Below are positions 44,600-56,293 of a stretch of DNA of 64,000 bases, piece after piece. Made by a program: the position numbers and the translations under genes. The notes beneath the pieces were generated by a model. It saw only the letters and a program-made list of their open reading frames with translations. It did not search any database and had not been told where the DNA came from. This stretch comes from Macrothele yani (taxonomy: Eukaryota > Arthropoda > Arachnida > Araneae > Macrothelidae): the NCBI GenBank assembly GCA_039090855.1, contig CM077027.1, positions 103,086,424 through 103,150,423 of the forward strand, given 5' to 3'. The stretch's first letter is position 1. Every line of letters begins with the position of its first letter.

Positions 44600-46031
44600 T
44601 AATAGTATTTACCCAGCTTTCATATTTTCAGTAAAATCGATCCAGAAACTGCGTAAGTGCGATTTTTCAATAATCTTACTGTTCGATAATGGAGGTAGGA
44701 GACAGTAGAAACAAAAGTACTTTTGAGTGGGAGTGTGGAGCGTTTGAACTCGATGGAGTATACTTTCAGGTCTCCCCCCCCCTACCCCTTAGAGAAGGAA
44801 AGCTTGCTTCGGTCTTGATTTTTTCCGTAAGTACAAATATGTGTGTCTACAAAAACATATCAATTCAAAGTGAGAAAATAAAATTAAAATAGAAATAACA
44901 GGATACATCGTCAGCGACGTAGAAAACGTTGTAGATGTGAGCAATACCAACTTCATACGAACACAACTTTCTACAATCTTAACTATTTTTCTCTGCTGTC
45001 GTAACTTCACGTCTCGGTACTAATTTTAGATTAACGTTTTCATTCCGCGACTTCTCATGCGGACTATATCGCGAAGCAGCAAAATATGGGAAACCAGTGC
45101 AACACAGTTTAACATAGTAACAGCTAAGCGGGGAAAATTGAGATTGTGGTTGTCTGGTTGATGAGATTTTTAAAAGCAAATGTTTGGTTAAAAATCCATA
45201 ACCTTGTGTTTAACTCTGGAAGGACAAGAATAAATAAATAAAACTCGAACGATAGACCAAAAGTGAGGGGAGACTGAAATAGCGGGTGATATGCAGTGTC
45301 ACGATATAGCGGAGCACCAAAAATTAAAGAAACAAAACAAAACAGTCGTAAAGTGTTGAAAACTTCAAAAGAACTTTTCGTACACAACGCATGTAAAAAT
45401 ACTGCTGAACGTGCTTTAAATCTGGATAAATTCGTATCTGTCGCTTTCGGCAAACAACTGTTTGCATTTATTTCCTCATATACAATCGATTCCACGTTAT
45501 ATAACTCCTCGTATGAGAGTTTGTTGCCATTATAGCTTAATGTTCAACGTTCAAAATATGCTTTAAATGAAACATGACGTGAGTGTCGCAAGAGATCTTC
45601 ATACAGTCAATGGAAATCATGAATGTAAAAGAAGTCACTTCTATAACACGATGCACATCAATTTTACTGCGAGCTTAAATTTCGCGGATCTGTGCAGATA
45701 ATAATTTTTTATTTTATTTACTCATCTACAGCAATGGTATCTGTAGCATGGTGTATTTGTCATTACGGACATTAATTCAAGTAAAGACATGGTCGCTCAT
45801 ATTTAAAAAATGGTCGTACGATGTCGCACGTATCGAGAATTACCAATTTTTCGAAAATACTAAATCTAACGGAAAACAAACTTAGTATCCTTAAGTTTCT
45901 GCATTTTCGCAGTGTATATTACTGAACAATTGCGAATATCGGTGCATCAAATAGATTTCCTGAAAATCAACTTTGCTGTAGTGCCGTTCTCTCTCTCTCT
46001 CTCTCGATCACTCTCTCTCTCTCTCTCTCTG

Positions 46032-46071
<40 letters not shown>

Positions 46072-46270
46072 TCTCTCTCTTTCTCGATCACCTGCAAGTG
46101 ATTTTCATTCTTGAAAAAGTGGCCGAACACCTACGAAGTTAAGCATTTCTTTTCTTCGAACTCGTAGGTGGATGCCCCGTTTCCACACAACACATGCGCC
46201 TATTTTAAATATGTTTTGCTATTTGGAAAGCGTGCAACAAAGTTATTTATATGGAGGTTTATGTGTTGAT
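44600..46270. other. No gene seen; CT microsatellite at 45987-46085
   Basis: AT-rich with small unrecognised frames. A long, slightly interrupted (CT)n run lies at about 45987-46085. Confidence 0.5.
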
Positions 46271-46289
46271 TGTAAACATGATAATATAA

Positions 46290-46575
46290 GATACATTAGG
46301 ATTAGAAGAGGAACTCATGGATCAGGAAAGCTACAAGAGTGGATGACATTGTGATCAAAGTAAAAAACTTAAAAAGGCGATTGGCTGGACATATTGCTAG
46401 AACTGACCAGCGTTAAACAACTGAAATATTAGACTGGATATCAAGGGACAGAAGAAGACTACGAGGGTTATGACTGGATGAAATTCGAAAGCACGCTGCA
46501 GTGGCATAGAAGCATGACTGGCTCAAGTGAGAAACTTGAAGAGGCTTGGGGAGACCTTCATCTAGTAGTAGATTG
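46290..46575 (+). pseudogene. LINE reverse-transcriptase C-terminal relic
   Basis: Across shifts the sequence reads VDDIVIKVKNLKRRLAGHIA and RTDQR, then ILDWISRDRRRLRG, LDEIRKHAAVA and a KLEEAWGDLHL end. This is the tail that follows the RT domain in many arthropod non-LTR elements (I..RIK.LKWRWAGHVAR...W.P...RSRGRPP..W.DDI). It is the only LINE piece seen, and such elements would supply the machinery that moves the SINEs. Confidence 0.72.
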
Positions 46576-46579
46576 ATAA

Positions 46580-47420
46580 TGGTTGACGGTGATGGCATTT
46601 TCGAAGTTTTTAAGGTTTCTAATCTTCCCTTTCTTTGTGAATTTGTCGTGACTGACAGTGAAATAAAGATATACTTCAACGGTGCATTTTTCAACATACA
46701 AATGTGATCACTTTACTAGGTTTTGCTTGAGGTATGTATGCATCAAGGCCCATCACGGGGAAGAGGCATTTGATGCGGTTCTCATATCCACAGAGGGCTT
46801 CAAATTTAGGCTTTTGGCGATAATTTTCTTCACTTTTTGATATGTATAGGTGCCTGAAAACAAGGGAAATGGCATGGGCCTCTCTAGACCTCTGATAGAA
46901 TCTGGTATGTATTTGTGTATGTAAGGATAAAGTATGAAAAAGTAATACCGTAATTTAAAATTATGCGTCTAAAACTATGACGTATGAAAAAACAATAGGT
47001 GTCTGTTGTTATGTTACTTTAGCGGCAGCTGTAGACAGTACAGCCGAAATGTTTTTTAAAGGGAAAAAACATAAGGGGTGCGGTGCATCGGATTACACCC
47101 ACATTCTGTGTTTGGTATGTTTGTATTTTGCAAGAGAATGCATAACTTTTGTAAATTTGAACTATTTCGATATGATTCATTTTGAAAGTAGACGGGCGCA
47201 TAGATAAAAGTCTCAACGCAAACGCTTTGACTTCCTGTTGGGTTTCTAGTTTCGCAAGACTGAAATTACGACAAATTGCGGCAGACAACCTCGTTTTACT
47301 GTGAGAAAATAATAAATGATTTTCGAAGATCAAATTCACCAACAAGATCGTTAACTTTACAGATAGCAAATCCAAAATTAAAGGCAGCACGTAGTTTTTA
47401 AGTAACGAAAGCAGATTGCA
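46580..47420. other. No gene seen
   Basis: AT-rich DNA in which I recognise no domain. Confidence 0.4.
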
Positions 47421-47425
47421 CTCAC

Positions 47426-47550
47426 CCAAATCTCAGGAATTTGCAGAACTGCAAGAGTCACCCGCTAGGAGCGCTGTGATAGCTACTTGCAGAAGAAGTC
47501 AGCCGCCAACAGATCACAGGGAACCGCTTTGCTGCTGCTGCACGAAGGTC
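47426..47550 (-). other. Candidate opsin 5' UTR exon
   Basis: On the minus strand a TATAAAAA box (47581-47574) is followed about 30 nt later by a probable start near 47550. A segment of about 120 nt ends at a donor TTTGG|GTGAGTGC (47425). The next acceptor in the right orientation is the opsin one at 42932. The arrangement is what a non-coding first exon would look like, but no transcript is available. Confidence 0.5.
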
Positions 47551-47573
47551 GATTCCACACTTCTGGCCAAGGG

Positions 47574-47581
47574 TTTTTATA
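47574..47581 (-). promoter_or_regulatory. Candidate TATA box for the opsin gene
   Basis: The minus strand reads TATAAAAA in the context CAGATGTATAAAAACCC. It lies upstream of the candidate 5' UTR exon. Confidence 0.45.
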
Positions 47582-47659
47582 CATCTGAGGGCCAACACTG
47601 CATACGCTGTGTTAAAAGGATCATGGCACCTTGTAAGGCTTCACTTAAGACTTCCACGA

Positions 47660-49425
47660 AGAAAAGAAGTTGTTAACGCCATCACAAAAACGAGATGAGC
47701 TCCATCTTTCTACTAATCCTTGCGTAATGGGATCAAAACATTTATTGCCTACACGGTGAATTTCTCACTGCTTCTCAAAGTCAGATTTCAGAATCCGAAA
47801 AGCAAATGTTAATCGCTAAGCACTGCACTAATGATGATAAATAGTATATTATCCATACATTAAGATTTTAGCCCCCTTCCCTATGAACATACATACACAA
47901 TAGCACCATAAATTTTTCCCTAGCTACACTCATCATCAGAGGCACATCTAGAAATTTTTGACAAGGGGGAGGGCTATATTTTACCAGTTTTATTTGCAGG
48001 CGCGGATATAGAGGGAAGCCCGGGGACCAGTCGCCCTGAAATATTTATGCATGCTTTTATTTCGTGCCAAAACAAATGTGCTTAGCAAAGAAAAAAATGT
48101 CTCCCAGCAAATCATGAAAAAAGAAAAGTTGAATTTATTTTCTTGTAGTTTTTATTCGACTGAAAAGTTTAGTCTGTACTTTGTCCTCTAGCCGACAATC
48201 TCAAAGGGTGTACACAACTATGTACACATAAAACAAACAAAAAATTACGTAGTTTTGAAAAAAATTGCAGAAGTGTTTCATAAGCAATCCTAGACTCCTG
48301 TTCTTATGTTCAGCAACATTTTTGGTTGGTATTTGTAATAGAACACGAACAAGAAAGAACAATAAGACTTACACAGATCAAAATAATACTTTTCCCCTTT
48401 TCTTTCTTGTTCTTTTTAATTGGATCATTATTATCACACGAATAAATGTATGTATGATGCTTTAAATTTTAATGAAAGTGTAACAAATCATAAACCATCT
48501 TCGAGCCCTGGTATTTATAAAGAACACTCTTTATTTGTTTTCTAGTCCTTGAAAGTAACGATTTTTTCTCTGCTTTTTTTCTCTATGATTGATAAAAGTT
48601 GCGTGATTTTTTTTTCATTTTTAACCTTTTTTTTCAGTGTCATGAACTGTCTGCGTTACGTAGAGCAAAACGCAATTCATCAAACAGCAGAAGTGAGATT
48701 CTCTTAAAGGAGGTTGTACAGATGTGTACAAAATATTGTAAATAACGGTAAAACCTAGGAGATAAAGGGCGTATATAGAATTTTTTTCCGGGGGGCGACG
48801 TAAAATGGAAGGTTCTGAAATCCATGAAAAATAGAAGAAAAAAATTAAAGCATTTTTTCTAATGTCAATTGATACATTTTTGTTAAATTAAAGCATTTTT
48901 TTTTGTAAGTTGCCTTTTAACCAAAACAATAAAAAAATGAAACACTTTCGGTGGAAGCCAAGGGGCTTTGCTCCCGTCTAAATACGCCCTTGTTTGAGAT
49001 TGTGGGCTAGATGGCACAGTACATGCCAAACTTGGGAACTGAATAAATATTTACTCTGTATACCAGAAAAACATTAAGCGTTCTTTGATTATTGTTCTGT
49101 GCATGTTTTGGTAGTTACCAGACCTTGAATGCTCTGCCCTGTACATACGGTGGGACTATGGGAATCAATTTCCTCAAAAGATTTTTAATTTCAGTTAAAG
49201 ATTGGATTGACGAATTGAAACAAAATTTCTGTTCCAATTTTCAGTTTCCAATGCCTGTTCATACGTTGCGCAAAAAAGGGCTTAGACATTTCTGCGTGCT
49301 TTTTACATATTCGGAACCACATAGTCAAAAATTTCAGTTTTCAATCTTCCTTGTGCTGTTCGGTGAACGATAATAATATGTGGCTTATTCGTTTTTCGTT
49401 GAGAATGGGAACACTATCAGTGCTG

Positions 49426-49483
<58 letters not shown>

Positions 49484-51030
49484 CTAAAAAAGAAGAAAAT
49501 GAACTTCAATGATGATGTTCTCGGAAAAAACTTTATTCCATGGGACTACAAATCTAGATCTCCGTACCAGGGATTTAAATAAGATATACATCTACGCCTC
49601 CTGGCGAAAAAACCATGCACTATTTTAAGCAGAAGGTATTCTTAAAAGAGTTCCGAGGTGAGAGGTATCGGTCCACGAAAGAATTTTTTTCAATCGAATT
49701 TTAAGAAGTTCAGATTTTGCTGTAAGTGCATCATAAACAGATATAAACACTGACTCTCCTGGTGGCCAAATTATTCTCTACCAAAAATTAGAAATTATAT
49801 GTAGAACATTTGCCATCAGAAACTGTATCTGATGCAGAAAAAAATGTTCAAATAGGACTTTTAGAAGCAGAGATATCGAAGAAATCGCAATTTACCTTTA
49901 CGCCCCTAACGGAAATCTATGAATTACTTGACAAATAAGCTCCCCAAAATAGTCTTCGTTATAAATGGCATCGAAAAGAAGACAGAAATTTTTCAATCGG
50001 TCATTTAGAAATAAATATATGGGATAAAATGTATTTTGAATTCAATCGCATCTGCATTTACGCCCTCTAGAAGCAAAGTTAATCATCGGGGAAAAGCTCG
50101 GGAAACCTGGATCATCGTTCACACATTTCAAGCTTTCCAATGCAAGAAGAATTTTACAAATCGGACTAATAGTTGCAGAGATATGGCGTCCATAGGCAGA
50201 CAGACGGACCGACAGAGTGATATTCTAAGCGCGTACTTCCTTTACAAGACGTGCTAAAAGCATCAAGTTGAAAATTTTTGCAACACGGAATTTTGATCGG
50301 CATAGCTAATTTCCCATAATAGGAGCTGCAGAAGCAAATTTTGTTCCTTGGAAACTATTAGAAAAGGTTTGTTCTTAACAACAGCTCTAAAATATGTGTA
50401 TTCCATTCCTCTCTTCAAATGCGTTTTGCGGCAGAGCGGTTGGCAGTAATGGTTTCTCGTTTTGATCTTTTTATTTTTCCTTTTACGTCGTATTACTTCC
50501 TTTTTTTGCTAGACGTGATCTAATAATATTTTTCCTCAAATTTTCGAATCGACGATGTTGTCAGGCTTTGATGTGACAACTGTGTATTACGAGTACATTT
50601 GGTTTTTCACTGAATTGAACATATATTGCATTCCAGTTGTTGATACCTGTTTTATTGGTTGGACAAGTGCCAGTGGTGCAAGTGGGCGAGAACGGTGGGG
50701 AACGACGCTTCCCTTAATAAAACAATTGTGAACAAAAGTACAAAAAAAATTGAGAAAAGAAAGTTAAACAAAAAATGTGCTGCCGAACTATCAAAGGAAA
50801 TTCCGTCTCGCTATTTATTTATACTGGGTGCGATATATAAAAGAGGCCCGTGGGAAAACGTTGTTAAGAGGGTTAAAGTTGTTTGGCGGGTTTCCAGTTA
50901 AAACCGCTTTGTTCCACTTCTAACCGGTTTCCGCGTGTACAGCTGCAAAAGAATTCTCCTGAGTGGTTAGTCACAACCAGAGCAGTGTAGGTACGCGGTC
51001 ATAAGTGTAAGTGAAGGGAGAACAAAGGCA
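47660..51030. other. No gene seen; TC microsatellite at 49430-49480
   Basis: A long AT-rich segment with only short unrecognised frames. A (TC)n run lies at about 49430-49480. Confidence 0.5.
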
Positions 51031-51034
51031 ACGG

Positions 51035-51935
51035 AAGTGGTTTTAAGTACCGAACAGTGGATTTTTATTGTGGAACAGTATTTCAGAAATAACTCATACA
51101 AGGTTTTAAATGAGTTCTTTACAGAAAAAATTCCCACATTGTGCAGCTCCGGCGAAATCAGTGGAACAGAAGTTGGTGAGGAAATTTCGTGAAACCGGCA
51201 CGGTGGGCAACAGGAAAAGAAACAAACCCAAGACAATTCGTACTGAAGACAATATCAAGGATGTGTGCACAGTGACGTTACAAACCCCTCGGATGTCGAT
51301 TCGCCGATTATCGTCTGCAACGAGAATATCTGCCACGTCATGCCGACGCATATTTAAGATGGATTTGCATTTTCGGCCGTACAAAGTTATGGCGCTCCAA
51401 GAACTTAAAACTTCTGATTATGCAAAACGGATGCAATATTGTAAATGGTTTCAGGGGACCATTGTTAGCGGTAAAATGGATCCAACACTTTATTGCATGA
51501 CAGATGAAGCAATGTTTCATCTGTCCAGGTATGTAATTGCGCAAAACAGCAGGATTTGGACCGACACGAATCCCAGACGGACATTGGAGACTCCTCTGTG
51601 CTACCAAAAGATAGGCGTTTGGTGCGCTGTGTCTGCGAAGAGGATAGTCGGCCCATTCTTTTTCACTGACACCGTCAACTCGGAGCGCTATGTTCAGCAA
51701 CTGTTCAACCCATTTGTTGCCGCACTTACAGAAGAACAGCGAACATATGCTTTCTTTCAGCAGGATGGTGCAATGGCGCATACTACGAGGAACAATCTTC
51801 GTGCTGTACATGAAGTGTTTGGGAAGGGCAGAACTGTATAGAAGGGACTCTGGCCATCCAGATCACCTGATCTCCCCACCTGTGACTTTTATCTCTGGGG
51901 ATCATTGAAAGGGAAAGTGTACGTAATTAATCCGC
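51035..51935 (+). pseudogene. DDE transposase relic (mariner/IS630-like), truncated
   Basis: The N-terminal region (TEQWIFIVEQYFRNNSYKVL then NEFFTEK, about 51050-51128) joins the main frame (51110-51841) by a one-base change in an A run. The main frame continues the helix-turn-helix part and a KFRETGTVGNRKR linker. The catalytic blocks are LYCMTDEAMFHLS (first Asp), TYAFFQQDGAMAHTT (second Asp) and, after a stop at 51841, SRSPDLPTCDFYLWGSLKGK (third). The order and the TDEAHF/QQDGA/SPDL.PCDF pattern suit insect transposases with a DUF4817-like N-terminus. The end is replaced by a 16-bp minisatellite. Confidence 0.8.
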
Positions 51936-51944
51936 GGGTCTGGG

Positions 51945-52075
51945 TCAAAACACCGACAGGACAAAACACCGACACCCGAAACACCGACAACCAAAACACC
52001 GACAGGACAAAACACCGACAGGACAAAACACCGACAGGACAAAACACAGACAGGACAAAACACAGACAAACTGTC
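51945..52075. repeat. 16-bp minisatellite (AGGACAAAACACCGAC)n
   Basis: About eight copies of a unit close to AGGACAAAACACCGAC lie directly after the truncated transposase, with variants CACCCGAAACACCGAC and CAGACAGG. Confidence 0.9.
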
Positions 52076-52252
52076 AACATTTTACTTCAACAGTTTTAAA
52101 CTTCAAGCCTTGTATCGTACTTCTTTGACAATAGTCGGCGCTGCAGTATCAATGCAAAATTTCCTTTGTTAAAACTGCAGTAAGGAGCTATATAAAAATT
52201 TCAGTTTTTCCTGTATGTGTAAAATTGATTGTTTGTATGTCCGCTATACAAA

Positions 52253-53835
52253 TCGACAGTTTTCAATTTAGAACCACCAAATTTGGTATACTCCCTCATG
52301 GTACTCTAAGTTAGACCGTAAGCCCGTTTTGGAAGGGATCGGGACCCGGAGTCAAGGCGGCCCCATACACATTTTCGCAAAATCTACAGTTTTCATTTTA
52401 GAACCACCAAATTTGGTATACTATCTCATGGTGCTCAAAGTTAAACCGTTGACCATTTTGGGAAGTGGTCGGGGCCCGGGGTCAAGACGGCCCCATACAA
52501 AATTTTCGTAAAATCTACAGTTTTCAATTTAGAACCACCAAATTTGGTATACTACCTCATGGTACTCTAGTTAGACCGTAAACCCTTTTTGGAAGGGATC
52601 GGGGCCCGGAGTCAAGGGGCCCCCATACAAATTTTCGAAAACTCTACAGTTTTCATTTCAGAACCACCAAATTTGGTGTACTACCTCATGGTACTGTAAG
52701 TTAGACCGTAAACCCTTTTTGGAATGGATCGGGGCCCGGGGTCAAGGGGAGGCCCATAAAAATTTTTCGTAAAATCTACAGTTTTCAGTTTAGAACCACC
52801 AAATTTGGTATACCATCTCATGGTGCTCAAAGTTAAACCGTTGACCGTTTTGGGAAGTGGTCGGTGCCCGGGGTAAAGTGAGCCCATACAAAATTTTAGT
52901 AAAATCTACAGTTTCCAATTTAGAACCACCAAATTTGGTTTAGTATCCATGGTGTTCAAAGTTAAACCGTTGACCGTTTTGGGAAGTGGTTGGGGCCCGG
53001 GGTCAAGAGGGCCCCATACAAAATTTTCGTAAAATCTACAGTTTTCAATTTTGAACCACCAAATTTCGTATACTACCTCATGGTACTGTAAGTTAGGCCG
53101 TAAACTCTTTTTTGGAAGGGATCGGGGTCAAGGGGCCCCCACACAAAGTTTTCGTAAATTCTACAGTTTTCAATTTAGAACCAACAAATTTGGTATACTA
53201 CCTCGTGGTACTCTAAGTTAGACCGTAAACCCCTTTTGGAAGAGATCGGGGCCCGGAGTCAAGGGGGTCCCATACAAAATTTTCGTAAAATTTACAGTTT
53301 TCAATTTAGAACCACCAAATTTGGTATACTATCTCATGGTGCTCAAAGTTAAACCGTAGACAGTTTTTGGAAGTGGTCGGGGCCCGGGGTCAAGGGGACC
53401 CCATACGAAATTTTCGCAAAATCTACAGTTTTTAATTTAGAACCACCAAATTTGGTTATCTCATGGTACTCCGAGTTAGCCCCTAGACGGTTTGGGGAAG
53501 GGGTCGTCGGGGCCCGCTGTCAAGGGGGTCTATACAAAATTTCCGTAAAATCTACAGTTTTCAACTTAGAACCGCCAAATTTTATATACTATCTCATGGT
53601 GCCCTAACTTACAAAGTAGACGGTTTTGGGAAGGAGTTGGAGCCTTGTATTGGTCGGAGCCAGGGGTCACGGGGCGCCCACCCTAAATTTTCCGTACAAT
53701 CTACAGTTTTCAGTTTAGAACCACCGAATTTGGTATACTATATCATGGTACTCTGAGTTTGACCGTAGACGGTTTTTGGAAGGGGTCGGGCCCGACGTGA
53801 AGGGGGACCATACAAAATTTTCGTAAAAAGCTCTA
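52253..53835. repeat. 130-bp satellite array, about 12 units
   Basis: Units start (TCTACAGTTTT or variant) near 52253, 52383, 52514, 52643, 52775, 52905, 53035, 53160, 53290, 53422, 53551 and 53700. Each has AGAACCACCAAATTTGGTAT, CTCATGGTACTC and a GGTCGGGGCCCGGGGTCAAG core. Two main types (CTCTAAGTTAGACCGTAAAC and CTCAAAGTTAAACCGTTGAC) are mixed, and the right end is more diverged. There is no coding frame. Confidence 0.95.
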
Positions 53836-53839
53836 TTTT

Positions 53840-54735
53840 GTATTTTTAAGAACTTCAGCGCAATTTAGCACTCCAATATCCGATGTACGGTCTAAGTTGG
53901 AGACCGTAGATAACAATAAAGTGAGAAAATATCTATTTAGTGGTGTATTAAAAACACAAATGAGTAAACGTTAGTTTTCACCACCAACGGACTGCTTCAT
54001 CAGGCAGAAATACAATGTAATGTAAATAGAGAGTTCCAGATATTCAAAATGGTAAACAAAAGAATGATCAATGCCTATGTCAAGTCGCATGCACTCAACG
54101 TGTCATAGGTACATTGCATTTCAGTGTCGCTGGATTCTCAGAAGCGCACGCCAGATGCACGGCTGTTCTATAGATGTCTTTTCGAAGGTAAATATTTCCA
54201 CTCCTTTTCGTTTCTTTTTTGTTTCGTATAAGTAAATTAAGTAAATCAATTTTTTTTCACAATTTCAGCCATCCCGGCTCCTATTTTTTTTTTTTTTTTT
54301 TTTTTTGCAGAAATATTACTGCATTAGCCAGACACTGGCATTGGCGGGCATTAATTTGGAAGAACCCTGCTTTTCACACGGACAATTTAACGTTGCGTGC
54401 TCAAGGGTTGGCAATCCTGAAACTCTTTACATTTTTGCTCCCAATTGATAAACTAAAAGTAGAGTTTATCAAAAAGCAATAACCTAAATGAATTAAAATA
54501 AATTTACTGGAAAATTACAGGAATACCTTTTTAATATATTAACTTTTACCAGGTGAGCTTGGTGTTTCCACGAATAGTAATTTTTATCCGGGAAATACCG
54601 GGTATCCCTGCTAGTTTGAGATATAAATTACCTCGGTTTTGCAGATTTTTCTCAGCTACATACATTATGTTTTTAATTTCGTATTTTTTAATCGCGGGGA
54701 CCTGGGCAGTTTCAACAATTCTTAATCTCCTGTAA
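53840..54735. other. No gene seen
   Basis: Unrecognised AT-rich DNA between the satellite array and a SINE, with a poly(T) run near 54286-54306. Confidence 0.4.
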
Positions 54736-54740
54736 TCATG

Positions 54741-54972
54741 TTTTTTTTTTTTTTTTTTTTTTTTGATTGGAGGTTTAACGACCACCGTGAGCAACTCAAT
54801 GGGCTATAAGCAGTCGCCCGTCCCTAATTTAGGGTCACTGGTTCCAGGGAAGGAGAGAGCCAGTGCCGTAAGACAAACACAACATCCATGCCTGACCGGG
54901 ATTCGAACCCGGACCCTTACGGACGAATGATCAGAGGCCAGCGCCTTAGACCACTGCGCCACCGGGGCGGCC
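54741..54972 (-). repeat. tRNA-derived SINE, family B, with 11-bp target-site duplication
   Basis: A full copy with head, body and long poly(A) tail on the minus strand. The flanking repeat GTAATCATGTT is at 54732-54742 and 54973-54983. It forms an inverted pair with the next copy. Confidence 0.95.
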
Positions 54973-55060
54973 GTAATCATGTTCATAACGTTTATATGGC
55001 AAGACATGTTAATGCTTTTAAACGTACATAAAATGCCTAAGGGATTGGTCCAAAGATTAT

Positions 55061-55284
55061 GGCCGTCCCGGTGGCGCAGTGGTCTAAGCGATGACCTCTG
55101 ATCATTCGTCCGTAAGGGGCCCGGGTTCGAATCCCGGTGAGGCATGAAAGTTGTGTTTGTCTTACGGCACTGTCTCTCTCCCTTCCCTGGAACCAGTGAC
55201 CCTAAATTAGGGACGGGCGACTGCTTATAGCCTATTGAGTTGCTCACGGTGGTCGTTAAACCTCCAATCAAAAAAAAAAAAAAA
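55061..55284 (+). repeat. tRNA-derived SINE, family B, plus orientation
   Basis: A full copy: GGCCGTCCCGGTGGCGCAGT at the head, box B GGGTTCGAATCCCGG, and a CCTCCAATC-A(n) end. A weak flanking repeat (GATTATG at about 55055 against AATTATG at about 55283) is consistent with retroposition. Confidence 0.93.
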
Positions 55285-55289
55285 TTATG

Positions 55290-56285
55290 TTTTTTTTAAG
55301 TCCATTGTGTTTTTCCTTTATACTGGCCCCCCATTTATTCCTTCATATTGGACCTGGACACGCATATCATGAAAGCTGAAATCTTCAAAATTTAAAAAAA
55401 ATTGAAAATAAAATGTTAGTCCTTTGCCCGTGGTATCCGTTAGTGAACAAAAGAATAAATCATTTTGCTCTGATTTTAAGTCGTTTTCTATTGAATTATA
55501 TAATGAATTAAATTTTTACAAAAGAATCAACGTGCCACGTAGCATTTCCATTTTTCACAATAAAACGTTTTTATAGCTTTTGCCATGTCTCTGTTATTAA
55601 TTTATTAAACGTAAAATTTTATTTGTGATTCTTGCCTACCCTTGGAATTTGGCTACTTGGCACGTCTCTGGTTCTCGCTATGACGTCACAGCCCCCATGA
55701 ACCGTTCTTTGAAGAAGCTTAGAATACTAATCTTGAACAAAGGAATGACCCAGCCCTTCTTCTTCTATAGCCCTGGTCTGTCGCCACCTTTACGAAAGCT
55801 CAGGGATGTAATAGAAAAGATAAGCAGACAATGTATTGAAGAAAGAATAAGATGTCTCCCTTCAGCCAAGGACGAGCAGGAAACACCCCAGAGACATCTC
55901 TGTCCACGTACAACACCCAGGATGCTGCGGGATACTGCAAGTTTTAACCACAGGAAAAAACCCTGGGAGAAACCCAGTTTCTCCCAGCCTCACAATGCGC
56001 TTTGTTGGTATGATAGAGATAAGCAACAAACTGCAGCCGAAAAATTATCTTACAATGAAAGCTATTACCTCCCACCCAAAGCTGCCTCTCACCTATCTAA
56101 TGACCTTCCTTTACTTACACTCCTACGAAAAGGTGAGAGGGGAGCAGGCTATTGAATTCGTTAACCTTGGACAGAACCCCAATCCTCGGAGCGGGGAAAA
56201 ATCACGTTATCTAAGAGCACTAGTCGTTTTGTAATCAGTCTGTTTCTCAGTTCCATGAGTAACAGAGGTTTTGAAGAAGTTCCAA
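55290..56285 (+). other. Unrecognised 176-residue frame upstream of the MULE relic
   Basis: The frame 55625-56155 contains NRSLKKLRILILNKGM, ERIRCLPSAKDEQETPQRHL and SFNHRKKPWEKPSFSQPHN then ALCWYDRDKQQTAAEKLS. The last part is loosely like the C-terminal Gag segment of some retroelements (WYH...GA.A..C), but I cannot confirm this. The rest of the interval shows nothing. Confidence 0.3.
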
Positions 56286-56293
56286 GCACAACC

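Larger units (their letters stand above)
42932..47425 (-). other. Candidate opsin 5' UTR intron
   Basis: The acceptor at 42932 lies 20 nt before the start codon and must follow an intron. The best upstream donor I found is TGG|GTGAGTGC at 47425. The interval holds a mariner relic, a LINE tail and microsatellites, all compatible with intron. Confidence 0.5.

Noticed and set aside
45912..46142. Serine/leucine-rich 76-residue protein
   Set aside because: It is translation of a CT microsatellite.
51945..52075. A repeat-rich protein read from short tandem codons
   Set aside because: A 16-bp unit is not a multiple of three, so frames rotate; the open frames are a by-product of composition.
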